19,385 nucleotides of DNA from an uncultured Clostridium sp. (GTDB lineage: Bacteria; Bacillota; Clostridia; TANB77; CAG-508): positions 1 through 19,385 of the forward strand of contig CAUBRZ010000022.1 of the NCBI GenBank assembly GCA_958438515.1, read 5' to 3'. Position 1 is the first letter of the stretch; the number at the start of each line of letters is the position of its first letter. Below are positions 1 through 8,540 of the stretch, piece after piece. The translations under genes were made by a program, and so were the position numbers. The notes beneath the pieces are model-generated. The model was given only the letters and a program-made list of their open reading frames with translations, did no database searches and had not been told where the DNA came from.

Positions 1-8
1 TTTTAGTA

Positions 9-17
9 TGGTATAAT
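9..17 (+). promoter_or_regulatory. Extended -10 promoter element for the pseudo-receiver gene
   Basis: TG at 9-10 plus TATAAT at 12-17 forms a perfect TGnTATAAT extended -10 box. Any -35 box would lie outside the window. It predicts a start near position 24 and a leader of about 105 nt before the ATG at 129. A second TATAAT at 65-70 has no recognisable -35. Confidence 0.45.
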
Positions 18-70
18 TTTGTAGCAATATTCACAATGAAGTATATAGCCCAAACTTTTTCTATTATAAT

Positions 71-97
71 AAAATACTTAAAAATCCCAGTATTTTT
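71..97 (+). other. AT-rich hairpin in the leader of the first gene
   Basis: AAAATACT at 71-78 pairs perfectly with AGTATTTT at 89-96 around a 10-nt loop, and T residues follow. It could be a weak terminator of an upstream gene or a leader hairpin of the downstream gene. The stem has only one G-C pair, so chance is possible. Confidence 0.25.
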
Positions 98-128
98 ATT
101 AAAATTTATAGAAAGGAATTTATGAAAA

Positions 129-758
129 ATGTTGTATTTTTTTATTGGTCTTAGTATTGTATTTTTTGTGCTTATAATCATATTATTTTATAAGATAAAT
201 ACCTATAATAATAAATTAGCTAAACTAAATAACACTATTTCACAAAAGGAAAGTAAGATTTCTTTTCTTAATAATGAAATTACAAGGCTAAAAAATTCAG
301 CACAAATATTAGAAGAAAAAGAATTTGAATCTTTAAAGTCAAATCCTTTTAAATTCTCTGAAATTCCAGAAGAATATAACGGAAAATTTGAAGGTAAAAA
401 AGCCTTAATTGGTAATTATGATAATTTTTCTTCTAAATTAACTCGTACAATGTTAATGAATTTTGGAATTTCGGCAGATATTGTTACTACAGGTATTGAT
501 ATATATGACAGAATAAAAAATGGTTGTACATATGATATTATTTTTACAAACAATATTTATCAAAAAGGCTATACTGGTCCTGAATTATTACATAAATTAA
601 AAAACATTAACGGTTTTAAAACCCCAGTTATTATTCATACTATATCACATGATGCAAGAGAATACTTTGTAAATACTATTGGTTTTGATGATTATTTAGA
701 AAAGCCAATAAAATATGAAGAACTTAAAAATATCTTAAACAAATTTTTAAATACTTAA
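129..758 (+). CDS. Membrane-anchored protein with degenerate response-regulator receiver domain
   Basis: The 209-aa protein has one N-terminal membrane segment (residues about 3-20), a charged coiled-coil-like stretch (about 24-68) and a receiver-like domain (about 88-207). Receiver landmarks are the GYTGPELL stretch, a switch Thr171 and the conserved Lys in EKP (192). The phospho-acceptor position reads Asn (YDIIFTNN, N141) instead of Asp, and the acidic pair is Tyr-Asp (97-98) instead of Asp-Asp. It therefore probably cannot be phosphorylated in the usual way and may act as a protein-interaction or scaffold module at the membrane. No DNA-binding or kinase domain is present. An in-frame TGA at 123-125 rules out a longer product, and a GAAAGGA site lies about 12 nt upstream of the ATG. 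The fold assignment is good; the role is unknown. Confidence 0.75.
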   Translation: MLYFFIGLSIVFFVLIIILFYKINTYNNKLAKLNNTISQKESKISFLNNEITRLKNSAQILEEKEFESLKSNPFKFSEIPEEYNGKFEGKKALIGNYDNFSSKLTRTMLMNFGISADIVTTGIDIYDRIKNGCTYDIIFTNNIYQKGYTGPELLHKLKNINGFKTPVIIHTISHDAREYFVNTIGFDDYLEKPIKYEELKNILNKFLNT

Positions 759-760
759 GA

Positions 761-787
761 AAAGAGCCACTTCAAAGTTGGCTCTTT
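761..787. terminator. Bidirectional terminator between convergent genes
   Basis: AAAGAGCCA at 761-769 pairs perfectly with TGGCTCTTT at 779-787 around a 9-nt loop. T-rich sequence follows on the plus strand, and A residues precede it, giving U residues on the minus transcript. It lies between the stop of the plus-strand gene (758) and the stop of the last gene of the long minus-strand operon (801). Confidence 0.8.
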
Positions 788-800
788 AATATATTATAAA

Positions 801-1439
801 TTAATATTTAAACATCAGATTTTCTATATCATTAATATTTTGTTTCTCATTAATTATTATTTTAAAAACTTCTGGTGCTTCAATTTGTTTATTAATAATT
901 ACTTTATCTTTAAATTTTAAACACTTTCTTTTTTCGTTATCAATATTTATCAGTTCGCACCATTTCATAAGTAAAAATATTATAGAAGCACCATGAGAAA
1001 AAATTGCAATTGTCTTACCTTTATTTTCATTAATTATATGCATAAAAGTTTTATACATTCTGTCAGTAACTTCTTTTCTGCTTTCTCCCTCTACATTTTT
1101 GATTTTTTCATCATAATATTGTTTCAAAGTTATATCTTTTGCATATTTAGGATTCCCATATTTTCTCTCATTTAAATTTCTATTAACATGAATTTTTTTA
1201 TCCAACCTTTCTGCTAAATACTTTGCAGTTTGTATTGTCCTAACATAACTACTTGAATATATCATATCTACTTTATCAAATTCCTTTTGTTTACTTAATA
1301 TGTTTGCCTTTCTTTCTCCTTCTGCACTTAGTATTCTTTTTTCTCTAGTTATTTGATAATTCTCATCATCATAGTATCTATCAATATATTGCATATCTAA
1401 TTTTTCCGAGTGCCTAATTAAATAAACTATTGTGTTCAT
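801..1439 (-). CDS. Histidine phosphatase superfamily protein (phosphoglycerate-mutase-like)
   Basis: The 212-aa protein has the core of the histidine phosphatase family: RHS at the N-terminus (R9, H10, the phospho-acceptor His), SSYVRTIQTA with the second Arg (R67), a Glu in NLNERKYG (E91), and SHGAS with the second catalytic His (H149). The usual RHG reads RHS, a common variant. The family removes phosphate from small phospho-esters, but the substrate is not readable here. It is the last gene of the long minus-strand operon, 29 nt after ugd, with a GAGG site 7 nt before the ATG. Given its neighbours it may dephosphorylate an intermediate of that pathway (inference). It ends at the shared hairpin at 761-787. 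Confidence 0.85.
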   Translation of the reverse strand: MNTIVYLIRHSEKLDMQYIDRYYDDENYQITREKRILSAEGERKANILSKQKEFDKVDMIYSSSYVRTIQTAKYLAERLDKKIHVNRNLNERKYGNPKYAKDITLKQYYDEKIKNVEGESRKEVTDRMYKTFMHIINENKGKTIAIFSHGASIIFLLMKWCELINIDNEKRKCLKFKDKVIINKQIEAPEVFKIIINEKQNINDIENLMFKY

Positions 1440-1468
1440 ATCAAAACCTCGATTCTATATCTAAAAAA

Positions 1469-2635
1469 TCAATCTCTAAAATAAATATCTCTTGTATAAA
1501 CCTTATCCATTACATCAGCTAATTCATCTTCTATTCTATTGGCAATTATAATCGAACTATTTTCTTTAAATGATTTTATATCCCTTACTATTTTACAATT
1601 TTTATAATTTTCATTTTCATATTGTGGCTCATATATTATTATGTTTTTGTCCTTTTCTATAAGCATATCTATTATGTCAAATATAGCACTTGTCCTAAAA
1701 TTGTCTGAATCTTTTTTCATTGATAATTTATATATGCCAATAATTTTAGGCTCTTTGCTTAATATTTCTTTTACAATATGTTGTTTTCTTGTAGCATTAC
1801 TATTCACAATCGCAGTAATAAGATTTTCAGGTACATCTTTGTAATTAGCTTTTAGTTGCTTGGTATCTTTAGGTAAACAATATCCACCATATCCAAAAGA
1901 TGGATTATTGTAAAAATCCCCTATTCTTTGATCCATGCATACACCTTCTATTAAATTTTTTGTATTCAAGCCTTTTATTTCTGCATATGTATCTAATTCA
2001 TTAAAATATGCAATTCTTAATGCCAAGTATGTATTAGAAAATAATTTTACAGCTTCTGCTTCTGTTGATTTCATAAATTTTATTGCTACATCTTTTTTTA
2101 ATGAAGCTTTTTTCAATAACTCTGCAAACTTTTTCGCTTGTTCATTTTTATCTCCCAAAATAATTCTAGATGGGTATAAATTATCATATAATGCTTTTCC
2201 TTCTCTTAAGAACTCTGGTGAAAATATAATATTATTCATGTTATGCTTTCTTTTCATTTTTTCTGTAAATCCTACTGGAACAGTAGATTTAATTATTATT
2301 GTTGTTGATATTTTCATGTTTTTTATTTTTTCTATAATTTCTTCTACCAGAGAAGTATCAAAAAAATTATTTTTTTCATCATAATTTGTTGGCATACAAA
2401 TTATAATGAAATCTGCGTTACAAAAAGCATCTTTATAATCTAATGTTGCTCTTAAATTTAATTTCTTCGTTCTTAGATATTTTTCTATATATTTATCTTC
2501 AATAGGACTTATTTTACTATTTATTTTATCCACTTTATCTTCTATAATATCTAATGCCACAACTTCATTATATTGACTTAACAATGTAGCCAAAGATAAT
2601 CCAACATATCCTACTCCTGCTATTGCAATTTTCAT
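1469..2635 (-). CDS. ugd: UDP-glucose 6-dehydrogenase
   Basis: This enzyme oxidises UDP-glucose to UDP-glucuronate in two NAD+-dependent steps. Visible features are the Rossmann motif AGVGYVG near the start, KSTVPVGFTE, the SPEFLREGKALYDN block, FNELDTYAE, and the catalytic Cys253 in GYGGYCLPKDTKQ. From memory the sequence tracks the E. coli Ugd type closely, including VYTRD at the C-terminus. The frame opens at a GTG at 2644, but the ATG at 2635 sits 6 nt after AGAGGTG and gives 388 aa, the length I recall for E. coli Ugd, so I prefer it. It directly follows the 4-epimerase gene. The two would supply UDP-GlcA and UDP-GalA. It is the most securely identified gene of the operon. Confidence 0.95.
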   Translation of the reverse strand: MKIAIAGVGYVGLSLATLLSQYNEVVALDIIEDKVDKINSKISPIEDKYIEKYLRTKKLNLRATLDYKDAFCNADFIIICMPTNYDEKNNFFDTSLVEEIIEKIKNMKISTTIIIKSTVPVGFTEKMKRKHNMNNIIFSPEFLREGKALYDNLYPSRIILGDKNEQAKKFAELLKKASLKKDVAIKFMKSTEAEAVKLFSNTYLALRIAYFNELDTYAEIKGLNTKNLIEGVCMDQRIGDFYNNPSFGYGGYCLPKDTKQLKANYKDVPENLITAIVNSNATRKQHIVKEILSKEPKIIGIYKLSMKKDSDNFRTSAIFDIIDMLIEKDKNIIIYEPQYENENYKNCKIVRDIKSFKENSSIIIANRIEDELADVMDKVYTRDIYFRD

Positions 2636-2646
2636 ATTATTCACCT

Positions 2647-3699
2647 CTATTGCATATAATAATCTTTATACCATTTAGCAAATTTTTTTAATCCTTCTCT
2701 TAATGATGTACTTGGTTTAAAATTCATATCATCTTCCATTTGCTTTGTATCTGCATAAGTTATAGGTACATCCCCGGGTTGCATCGCCACTAATTCCTTA
2801 TGAATTTCAAAATCATAATTTTGGGGTAAAACTTTTGCCTCAATTAATTCTTCTTGTAATATATTAATAAAATCCAATAAATTTTCAGGTTGACCTTTTC
2901 CAATATTATATATTTTATATGGAGGTATTGGTAATCCATCTTCTCCGTTCTTTTTTATTGGAATCTTATTTATTGTTCTTATTATTCCTTCTACTATATC
3001 ATCTATGTAAGTAAAATCTCGTTCACATTTTCCATAATTATATATTTGAATTTTTTCACCATTTAATAGTTTATTTGTGAATTTAAAATATGCCATATCA
3101 GGTCTACCTGCTGGTCCATATACTGTAAAAAATCTCAAACCTGTTGTTGGAATATTATATAATTTTGAATAGCTATATGCTAAAAGTTCATTAGACTTTT
3201 TTGTTGCTGCATATAATGATACAGGCATATCTGTTTTATCATCTGTAGAATACGGTATTTTTTTATTTACTCCATAAACAGATGAACTTGATGCATATAC
3301 TAAATGTTCTATTTCATATTTTCTGCAACATTCTAATATATTATAAAATCCTATAATATTTGATTGTATATATTCATCAGGATTAGTTATACTATATCTA
3401 ACTCCTGCCTGTGCTGCCAAATTTACAACAATATCTGGCTTATATTTTTCAAATATCTGTCCTATTTTTTCTTTATTCGCTATATCACATTTAATAAATT
3501 CAAATTTATCAAATTTTTGTAATTCTGATAGTCTATATTCTTTTAATTTTACATCATAATAATCATTTAAATTATCAATACCTATTATATGTATCTTTTC
3601 ATTTTTCAAATTTAATATTCTTTTTGCAAGATTTGCTCCAATAAATCCTGCAACTCCAGTAATTAAATACACTTTTATTTTATCGTTCACATTCTTCAC
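2647..3699 (-). CDS. NAD-dependent nucleotide-sugar epimerase, UDP-glucuronate 4-epimerase-like
   Basis: This is an extended short-chain dehydrogenase of 350 aa. It has the NAD-binding motif TGVAGFIG (14-21), YASSSSVYG (catalytic Ser about 138-140) and YAATKKSNE (catalytic Tyr163, Lys167). The block LRFFTVYGPAGRPDMA followed by FKF is the signature I associate with UDP-glucuronate 4-epimerases (CapI/GAE type), which interconvert UDP-GlcA and UDP-GalA. Adjacency to ugd supports that substrate. The reading frame overlaps the upstream kinase gene by 20 nt. The first codon is GTG at 3699, only 3 nt after AAAGGAAA; another in-frame GTG at 3690 is better spaced, so the exact start is uncertain by three residues. 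Confidence 0.88.
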   Translation of the reverse strand: MKNVNDKIKVYLITGVAGFIGANLAKRILNLKNEKIHIIGIDNLNDYYDVKLKEYRLSELQKFDKFEFIKCDIANKEKIGQIFEKYKPDIVVNLAAQAGVRYSITNPDEYIQSNIIGFYNILECCRKYEIEHLVYASSSSVYGVNKKIPYSTDDKTDMPVSLYAATKKSNELLAYSYSKLYNIPTTGLRFFTVYGPAGRPDMAYFKFTNKLLNGEKIQIYNYGKCERDFTYIDDIVEGIIRTINKIPIKKNGEDGLPIPPYKIYNIGKGQPENLLDFINILQEELIEAKVLPQNYDFEIHKELVAMQPGDVPITYADTKQMEDDMNFKPSTSLREGLKKFAKWYKDYYMQ

Positions 3700-4288
3700 T
3701 TTCCTTTATATCAACTCTCTCATCTATTCTTTTCAATATTTGATTTAATACTTGTTTTCTATTTTTAGATGTATCTATATACTCTATCCCATATTTAGGG
3801 CATTCTTTCTTTAATAATTGATTCTTCTCATTCCATTTGTCAGCATTTGTTGATAAATTCTCATCTGATATTCCATATGTCCAATCTTTTTCTGTATCAT
3901 ATTCTCTACACAATTGCATAATTCCTTGTTTGTCAAGATCTCCATGTCCTAAACAAACACAAATTAAATTTCCCATGTCAAGTAGTTCTTTTGCATATTT
4001 AGGCTCTAGTTGTCCACTTTCAAGAATAGTTCCATAATTTTTAGTATCTTGCTTTATGGAAGATTTATAAATTTCTAATATAATCATTTGAAATTTATCA
4101 CTATGTACTAATTCTTTTCTTGCTTTTATGTTTTTAGTATAATATTCTTCTCTACCTGTTCCTCTTATTATTCCCCATATAATTGAATCTGCATGAATTA
4201 TATTATACTGATTAAATTCATCTTTAATCATATTCCCTAATGTTGTTTTTCCCGCTCTTGCTACTCCTATTATTAAAACATTTTTCAT
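3680..4288 (-). CDS. Small P-loop kinase-like protein, substrate unknown
   Basis: The 202-aa protein opens with a Walker A motif, GVARAGKT (residues 8-15), followed by HADSIIWG, a region where small-molecule kinases bind substrate, and a likely Walker B or sensor stretch, LICVCLG. The overall shape resembles adenylate, cytidylate or shikimate kinase-like P-loop phosphotransferases, but I see no signature fixing a substrate. GGAGG lies 12 nt before the ATG. The 3' end overlaps the start of the epimerase gene, indicating coupled translation. In context it probably phosphorylates a small molecule of the pathway (inference); a regulatory NTPase is the alternative. Confidence 0.7.
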   Translation of the reverse strand: MKNVLIIGVARAGKTTLGNMIKDEFNQYNIIHADSIIWGIIRGTGREEYYTKNIKARKELVHSDKFQMIILEIYKSSIKQDTKNYGTILESGQLEPKYAKELLDMGNLICVCLGHGDLDKQGIMQLCREYDTEKDWTYGISDENLSTNADKWNEKNQLLKKECPKYGIEYIDTSKNRKQVLNQILKRIDERVDIKESEECER

Positions 4289-4309
4289 ATTAAATAAGTT
4301 CCTCCAATT

Positions 4310-5278
4310 TTATAAATATAAATTCATTTCATTTGAAAAGTCTTTTATTTCATCTTTATATTTTTGTGATATTACATCTGTATTAAAGTATTTATATATA
4401 TCTAATAAACACTCATACATATTATCATCAAAATCAATTTTTTCACTATGTATTACTTTATTGTTTTGAATAATAGAAACATTTCCATCTTTTAATTTAT
4501 TCAAATCTTTATCATAAAACAAAAATTCTCCTTTAATAACAATGTTATTTTCACATATAACAATTACTTCTCTAATTTTGGTATTCGTTGCAAAATCGCT
4601 CTCATGAATTACATAAACATCATTTTTCTTTGTAAAAATTTTACTATACCCATGTTTTTCTAGTATTCTATTTCCTCTTTCCATGGCTTTTTCTTCTTCA
4701 AGTAGCACTTGAGTATCTTTAGGATTATCTAGCAGAAACTGTGAAATATATACTTGATGTGGTATATCATGTTCTATATTTCTTGTGACTTTTTTGTACA
4801 TTCCCCTACCATTGAAGCTTTCTTCTGTCCTGTTTTTAGAAAAATTTGTATAAATAATAACTGGTTTTAATTCTTTTTGAACTATATATTCTTTAATTTT
4901 CGTAACAATTTTTGAATACTCATAATTATGTACCATTGCGATATTTAAATCGTCATTTTCTTCAAAAAACTCCTTATTTACAATAAATGGTTTTTCGACT
5001 AATATATCTCTAATATTTAATTGTTTACATTCCATTACAATATCTAAAAATACACTTTTAGGAGTACATATATCAACAATAATATTGTTAACATCTAGTT
5101 TTTCTTTTTTTATTGTGCTTTCTATACTAGAATATACTTTTGAATCTTTTATATTTTCATTTTTTATTTTACCATCAATATCTACAAAATAAATTCTTCC
5201 TATTTTTTCAAACTTTTTATATGAATAATAATGCAAAAAACCTGCTTTTCCTGTTCCTACAATAATTATATCTTTCAT
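4310..5278 (-). CDS. Gfo/Idh/MocA-family oxidoreductase
   Basis: The 322-aa protein has an N-terminal Rossmann fold with GTGKAG (8-13) and VDID ending the second strand. The family hallmark EKP follows at 95-97 (DILVEKPF), then a C-terminal alpha/beta substrate domain with a candidate catalytic His in the EHDIPHQVY stretch. These enzymes oxidise or reduce sugars, inositols or nucleotide sugars with NAD(P)(H). AAGGAG lies 6 nt before the ATG. The gene sits between APH-type kinase 2 and the P-loop kinase. A uronate, keto-sugar or cyclitol substrate would fit the neighbours, but nothing in the sequence decides this. Confidence 0.8.
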   Translation of the reverse strand: MKDIIIVGTGKAGFLHYYSYKKFEKIGRIYFVDIDGKIKNENIKDSKVYSSIESTIKKEKLDVNNIIVDICTPKSVFLDIVMECKQLNIRDILVEKPFIVNKEFFEENDDLNIAMVHNYEYSKIVTKIKEYIVQKELKPVIIYTNFSKNRTEESFNGRGMYKKVTRNIEHDIPHQVYISQFLLDNPKDTQVLLEEEKAMERGNRILEKHGYSKIFTKKNDVYVIHESDFATNTKIREVIVICENNIVIKGEFLFYDKDLNKLKDGNVSIIQNNKVIHSEKIDFDDNMYECLLDIYKYFNTDVISQKYKDEIKDFSNEMNLYL

Positions 5279-5292
5279 TTTTTACTCCTTTT

Positions 5293-6315
5293 TTATTCTA
5301 ATAACTTTTTTGATATTTCATCTGCTTTTTTATATAAATCTCTACAAATATTAGTCCTATAAAAAGCAAACTCCAAACATTCATCTTTATTTTCTATATT
5401 TTTAAAATATTCACTATAACCAAATGTACTTCTTGCTAATTGTATCAAATATACATATGGTAAATATTTAAAATCATATTCATTTAATTCAGTAAATTCT
5501 GCTACTTTTTTTGTATATTCAACTAAATTATCAACATTTATTTTTCCATCTTTAGCATCTTTATCTATATAACTATAAGATCTAGCAATCTCCCAAACAA
5601 TTGGTAATCTTTTTGTTTTAATAAAATCTAATATAACGCTTATTTTATCCTCATTATCATAAATAAATTGTAAACTACTATAATCACCATGTGATACTTT
5701 ATGAGTTATATTCTTTATATCTTCTACATTTATAGTTTTGCTTAATTTAACTAATAATTCTTTTTTAAAAATAATATCCATTTTTATTTTTTCTGAAATT
5801 TTTGAATTATCCAATTTAGATAATATTTCATCATATTTTTTATTTGCTTTTTCAAATTCTTCGTTTGAATACCAATCTAGTATGTTAACATTATCATCTA
5901 TCTTATAATTTTTAAATCCTTCTATAATTAACCCTAAATATCTTGCTGATTCCAATATTTGTTCATGTTTTCCTTTGTTTTTTTCAAAAACTTGTCCTTC
6001 TACAAATTTTTGAATCACTATCACTTTTCCTTTATGTACAAAATATGATTCATTGTTATTGTTTTTTAAATATATTGGCAATGGAACTTGTGAATTTTTT
6101 CTTAAATATTCTATTGAATTTATTTCTTTTAAAACATTTTCTTTTGAATATTTTGACTGAAATTCTTTTACTATAAATTTTTCATTATTTGATATAATTT
6201 TAAATATATTTGCTGTTCCTTTATTTATTTTTTCTATTTTTTCAACCTTTATTCCATACTTTTTGTTCAGTTCCGTTTGTAATTCTTTTTTAGAAAAAGT
6301 TGTTTTTTCAATCAT
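5293..6315 (-). CDS. APH/choline-kinase-like phosphotransferase 2
   Basis: The 340-aa protein has a protein-kinase-like fold of the APH/choline kinase type. It shows a nucleotide-loop-like NKGTANIFKI (31-40), the probable ATP-binding Lys50 in FIVKEF, a hinge-like VIQKFVEG, the catalytic HGD (209-211) and a metal-binding Asp230 in ILDF. The Asn normally five residues after the catalytic Asp (HGDxxxxN) is Gln216, and the usual Glu after DF is Ile (DFI). The C-terminal part shares LPIVWEIARSYSYID and LNEYD-K-Y blocks with the protein at 12843-13889, so the two are paralogues. It starts two nt after HprK-like gene 2, with GGAG overlapping that gene's end. It is expected to phosphorylate a small hydroxyl compound; the substrate is unknown. 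Confidence 0.8.
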   Translation of the reverse strand: MIEKTTFSKKELQTELNKKYGIKVEKIEKINKGTANIFKIISNNEKFIVKEFQSKYSKENVLKEINSIEYLRKNSQVPLPIYLKNNNNESYFVHKGKVIVIQKFVEGQVFEKNKGKHEQILESARYLGLIIEGFKNYKIDDNVNILDWYSNEEFEKANKKYDEILSKLDNSKISEKIKMDIIFKKELLVKLSKTINVEDIKNITHKVSHGDYSSLQFIYDNEDKISVILDFIKTKRLPIVWEIARSYSYIDKDAKDGKINVDNLVEYTKKVAEFTELNEYDFKYLPYVYLIQLARSTFGYSEYFKNIENKDECLEFAFYRTNICRDLYKKADEISKKLLE

Positions 6316-6317
6316 TC

Positions 6318-7088
6318 CTATATCTCCTCTAATTTTTTTATTATTTTTCTTTTATCTCCCCTGACTTCAAAATTAAATATTTTACTTTCATCAATTTTAC
6401 TCAAAAAACTTTTCACAAAAGTATTTGTATTGTATAGTTCTACATTATCTGTAAATAAAGGCATCATATAGCTCCAATAACAAAAAGGTGCTATATTTTT
6501 TACTATATAGTATTTGTTATTATTAATATCTATTTGTGTTTTTCCTTCATCGCATAAGCCTACTATTCTAATTATTTTATTAATTTTTATTTCTTTTTTA
6601 TATTGTTTTGCTTCCAAAGTTTTTATTTTTCCATTTTCTATATCAAAACTTGAGCCTAATTCTTGATACAAATCATTTCCTTTAAACTTTAGCCATGTTT
6701 GATCTGTTGAATTGATTTCATATCCATTATTTACAAACTCTTTTGCAAATGTTGATTTTCCTTGTCCAAATTCTCCAATAATTAATATTCCATCGTTTCC
6801 TTTACTAACTACCAATGAATGTACAAACATATTACTTTTGTCATTTATTATATATGCAATTACATTATTAATAATAGGATATATATCTGTTTTTACTATT
6901 CTATTTTTTAATATTTTATAATCACCATTTATATTTATTTCAACTGATGTTTCATTAAATCTCAAATAATTATTGATTTCTTTATTGGTAACAATCTCAA
7001 ATTGACTGAATCTTTTAAAAATATATTCATCATATTCATTACAATAGTTTATTACTTCTAAATATTCATCTTTTATTTTATAAATCAT
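6318..7088 (-). CDS. HprK-related P-loop kinase 2
   Basis: The 256-aa protein resembles the catalytic domain of HPr kinase/phosphorylase. A His precedes the P-loop (FVHS, H90), the Walker A is GEFGQGKS (105-112), and an STDQ stretch (127-130) sits where HprK has its Asp pair, with one Asp kept. Its N-terminal region of about 85 residues shows no obvious HprK N-domain. Canonical HprK phosphorylates HPr Ser46, but this protein lacks a recognisable HPr-binding C-terminus and belongs to a biosynthetic-looking operon. A small-molecule or peptide substrate is therefore as likely. The start overlaps the end of the PHP-dehydrogenase gene by 11 nt, with GAGG just upstream. It is a shorter relative of the kinase at 10797-11870. 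Confidence 0.75.
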   Translation of the reverse strand: MIYKIKDEYLEVINYCNEYDEYIFKRFSQFEIVTNKEINNYLRFNETSVEININGDYKILKNRIVKTDIYPIINNVIAYIINDKSNMFVHSLVVSKGNDGILIIGEFGQGKSTFAKEFVNNGYEINSTDQTWLKFKGNDLYQELGSSFDIENGKIKTLEAKQYKKEIKINKIIRIVGLCDEGKTQIDINNNKYYIVKNIAPFCYWSYMMPLFTDNVELYNTNTFVKSFLSKIDESKIFNFEVRGDKRKIIKKLEEI

Positions 7089-8532
7089 ATTTTATTACCT
7101 CTATAAAATTTTCCTTATGCTCTAATATTTTTTCTATAATATCCTCTTGGACATGGTATACATTAACAAATGATATCAGATCTTTTTTACTATTTATTTT
7201 CAATAATTCTTCAAAAATTTTTCTTCTTTCTTCTATAGTATGTCCATTTAATTCATGACCACCTATAAACATCAAATTTTTCCTATTAATATCTAATGGA
7301 TTAATTAAATATTTTTCTTCTCTTGGAACACCTAATAAAATAATTTTAGATAAATTAGGTGCTGTTTCAACTATACTCTTAATAACTTCACTGCATCCTG
7401 TTGCTTCTATATATGTATCATAATCAAAATCATAGTTATCAACAAATTTTATATTTGAGTTATATTCCTTATTTAATCTATTAATTGCTTCTGTCTGATA
7501 TTTTTCAATTTTATTTGTTATTATTGATATATTTTTATAATTATTTTCTAATAAATACAACATTGCTGTAAAACCTATATTCCCTAGTCCTATTATTAAA
7601 ATATTATCTTTTATTATATTTAATATAGGTTTTATTGTTATTGCTCCCATTAATTCAAATCTTGATATTGCTATATTCTCAATAGAATATTTAGCTGAAA
7701 TTTCAAATGAATCTTTATATGTATCAATATATTTGTCAAAATGTTTTACTAATACCAATAGTCTTTTATTATTTTCTATTTTTGTTATACCTATATAACC
7801 TTTGCTACCTGCTTTTTCAGTTCCTCTTGAAACCACAGTGTATTCAATATCTTTTTCGGTTTGATTTAATATTTTATTAATTTTTATATATTCTTCTTTA
7901 ATATGATAGCCTATTTCATCAATGCTATGTGCATCACTTCCTACTGTATATCTTGTTCCATATTTTTTAAATAAATTCAACATATATTCTAATTGTTGTA
8001 TATTCCATCTAGAACGATCACTTGTATTAATATCAAACATCAAATTTTTTTCAGTTGCTAATTTTACTATTTCTTCAATTTTTTCTTTATATTGTTCATA
8101 CTCTTTTCTTAATTTTAAATGCCCTACAATATTAATTGGATAAGTTTTTATCATATCTATATTTGCTTGTAGATAATCTATGTAATTTACTTTTTCCATT
8201 CCATGTACTGAGCCTATAATATAATCGAATGGATAACTTTTTAATATTTTAATTTCTTTTTCTTTAAATTCTTCATCATACGAAAAATCACTTTCTATAC
8301 CTGCATTAATTTCTATATCAGGATTATTTTCTTTTACAATTTTTATGTTTTCAAAAAATTTATCAATAACTTTGGTTTCATTTAAAACAGGGGTATGTTT
8401 TGGAGACATCCTATTTCCATGATCTAAAAATAAAACTCTATTTAATTTCATCTCCTTACATTTCTCCACATACTTTTGCATAATTGATATATCTGTTACA
8501 CCTTTTTTTAAATGCATATGCATATCTTCCAT
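7078..8532 (-). CDS. PHP phosphoesterase fused to an MDR-type dehydrogenase
   Basis: Two domains are joined in one 484-aa chain. Residues 1 to about 215 are a PHP domain of the histidinol-phosphatase type, with metal-binding motifs HMH (5-7), LDHGN (36-40), GIESDF (78-83), GSVH (107-110), GH (137-138) and GSDAHS (198-203). Residues about 228-484 resemble a medium-chain dehydrogenase/reductase: VSRGTE (234-239, similar to the SPGTE motif of that superfamily), then a Rossmann fold with GLGNIG (315-320), EATGCSEV and ILLGVPREE. The GroES-like part is short and I see no structural-zinc Cys cluster. The coding frame is continuous through the junction, so this is not an assembly of two ORFs. It suggests coupled dephosphorylation and oxidation of one metabolite. 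TAGGAAAAATT precedes the ATG. Confidence 0.82.
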   Translation of the reverse strand: MEDMHMHLKKGVTDISIMQKYVEKCKEMKLNRVLFLDHGNRMSPKHTPVLNETKVIDKFFENIKIVKENNPDIEINAGIESDFSYDEEFKEKEIKILKSYPFDYIIGSVHGMEKVNYIDYLQANIDMIKTYPINIVGHLKLRKEYEQYKEKIEEIVKLATEKNLMFDINTSDRSRWNIQQLEYMLNLFKKYGTRYTVGSDAHSIDEIGYHIKEEYIKINKILNQTEKDIEYTVVSRGTEKAGSKGYIGITKIENNKRLLVLVKHFDKYIDTYKDSFEISAKYSIENIAISRFELMGAITIKPILNIIKDNILIIGLGNIGFTAMLYLLENNYKNISIITNKIEKYQTEAINRLNKEYNSNIKFVDNYDFDYDTYIEATGCSEVIKSIVETAPNLSKIILLGVPREEKYLINPLDINRKNLMFIGGHELNGHTIEERRKIFEELLKINSKKDLISFVNVYHVQEDIIEKILEHKENFIEVIKYDL

Positions 8533-8540
8533 AATTTTTC

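Noticed and set aside
122..154. A 10-codon ORF (MKNVVFFYWS) overlapping the start of the pseudo-receiver gene, closer to the ribosome site.
   Set aside because: It is very short and has no leader-peptide features. The AAGG site can serve the ATG at 129, so chance is the simpler reading.
1935..2384. A 149-codon open frame on the plus strand inside the ugd gene.
   Set aside because: It is the opposite-strand shadow of the well-identified ugd, has no ribosome site and its composition mirrors the antisense codons.
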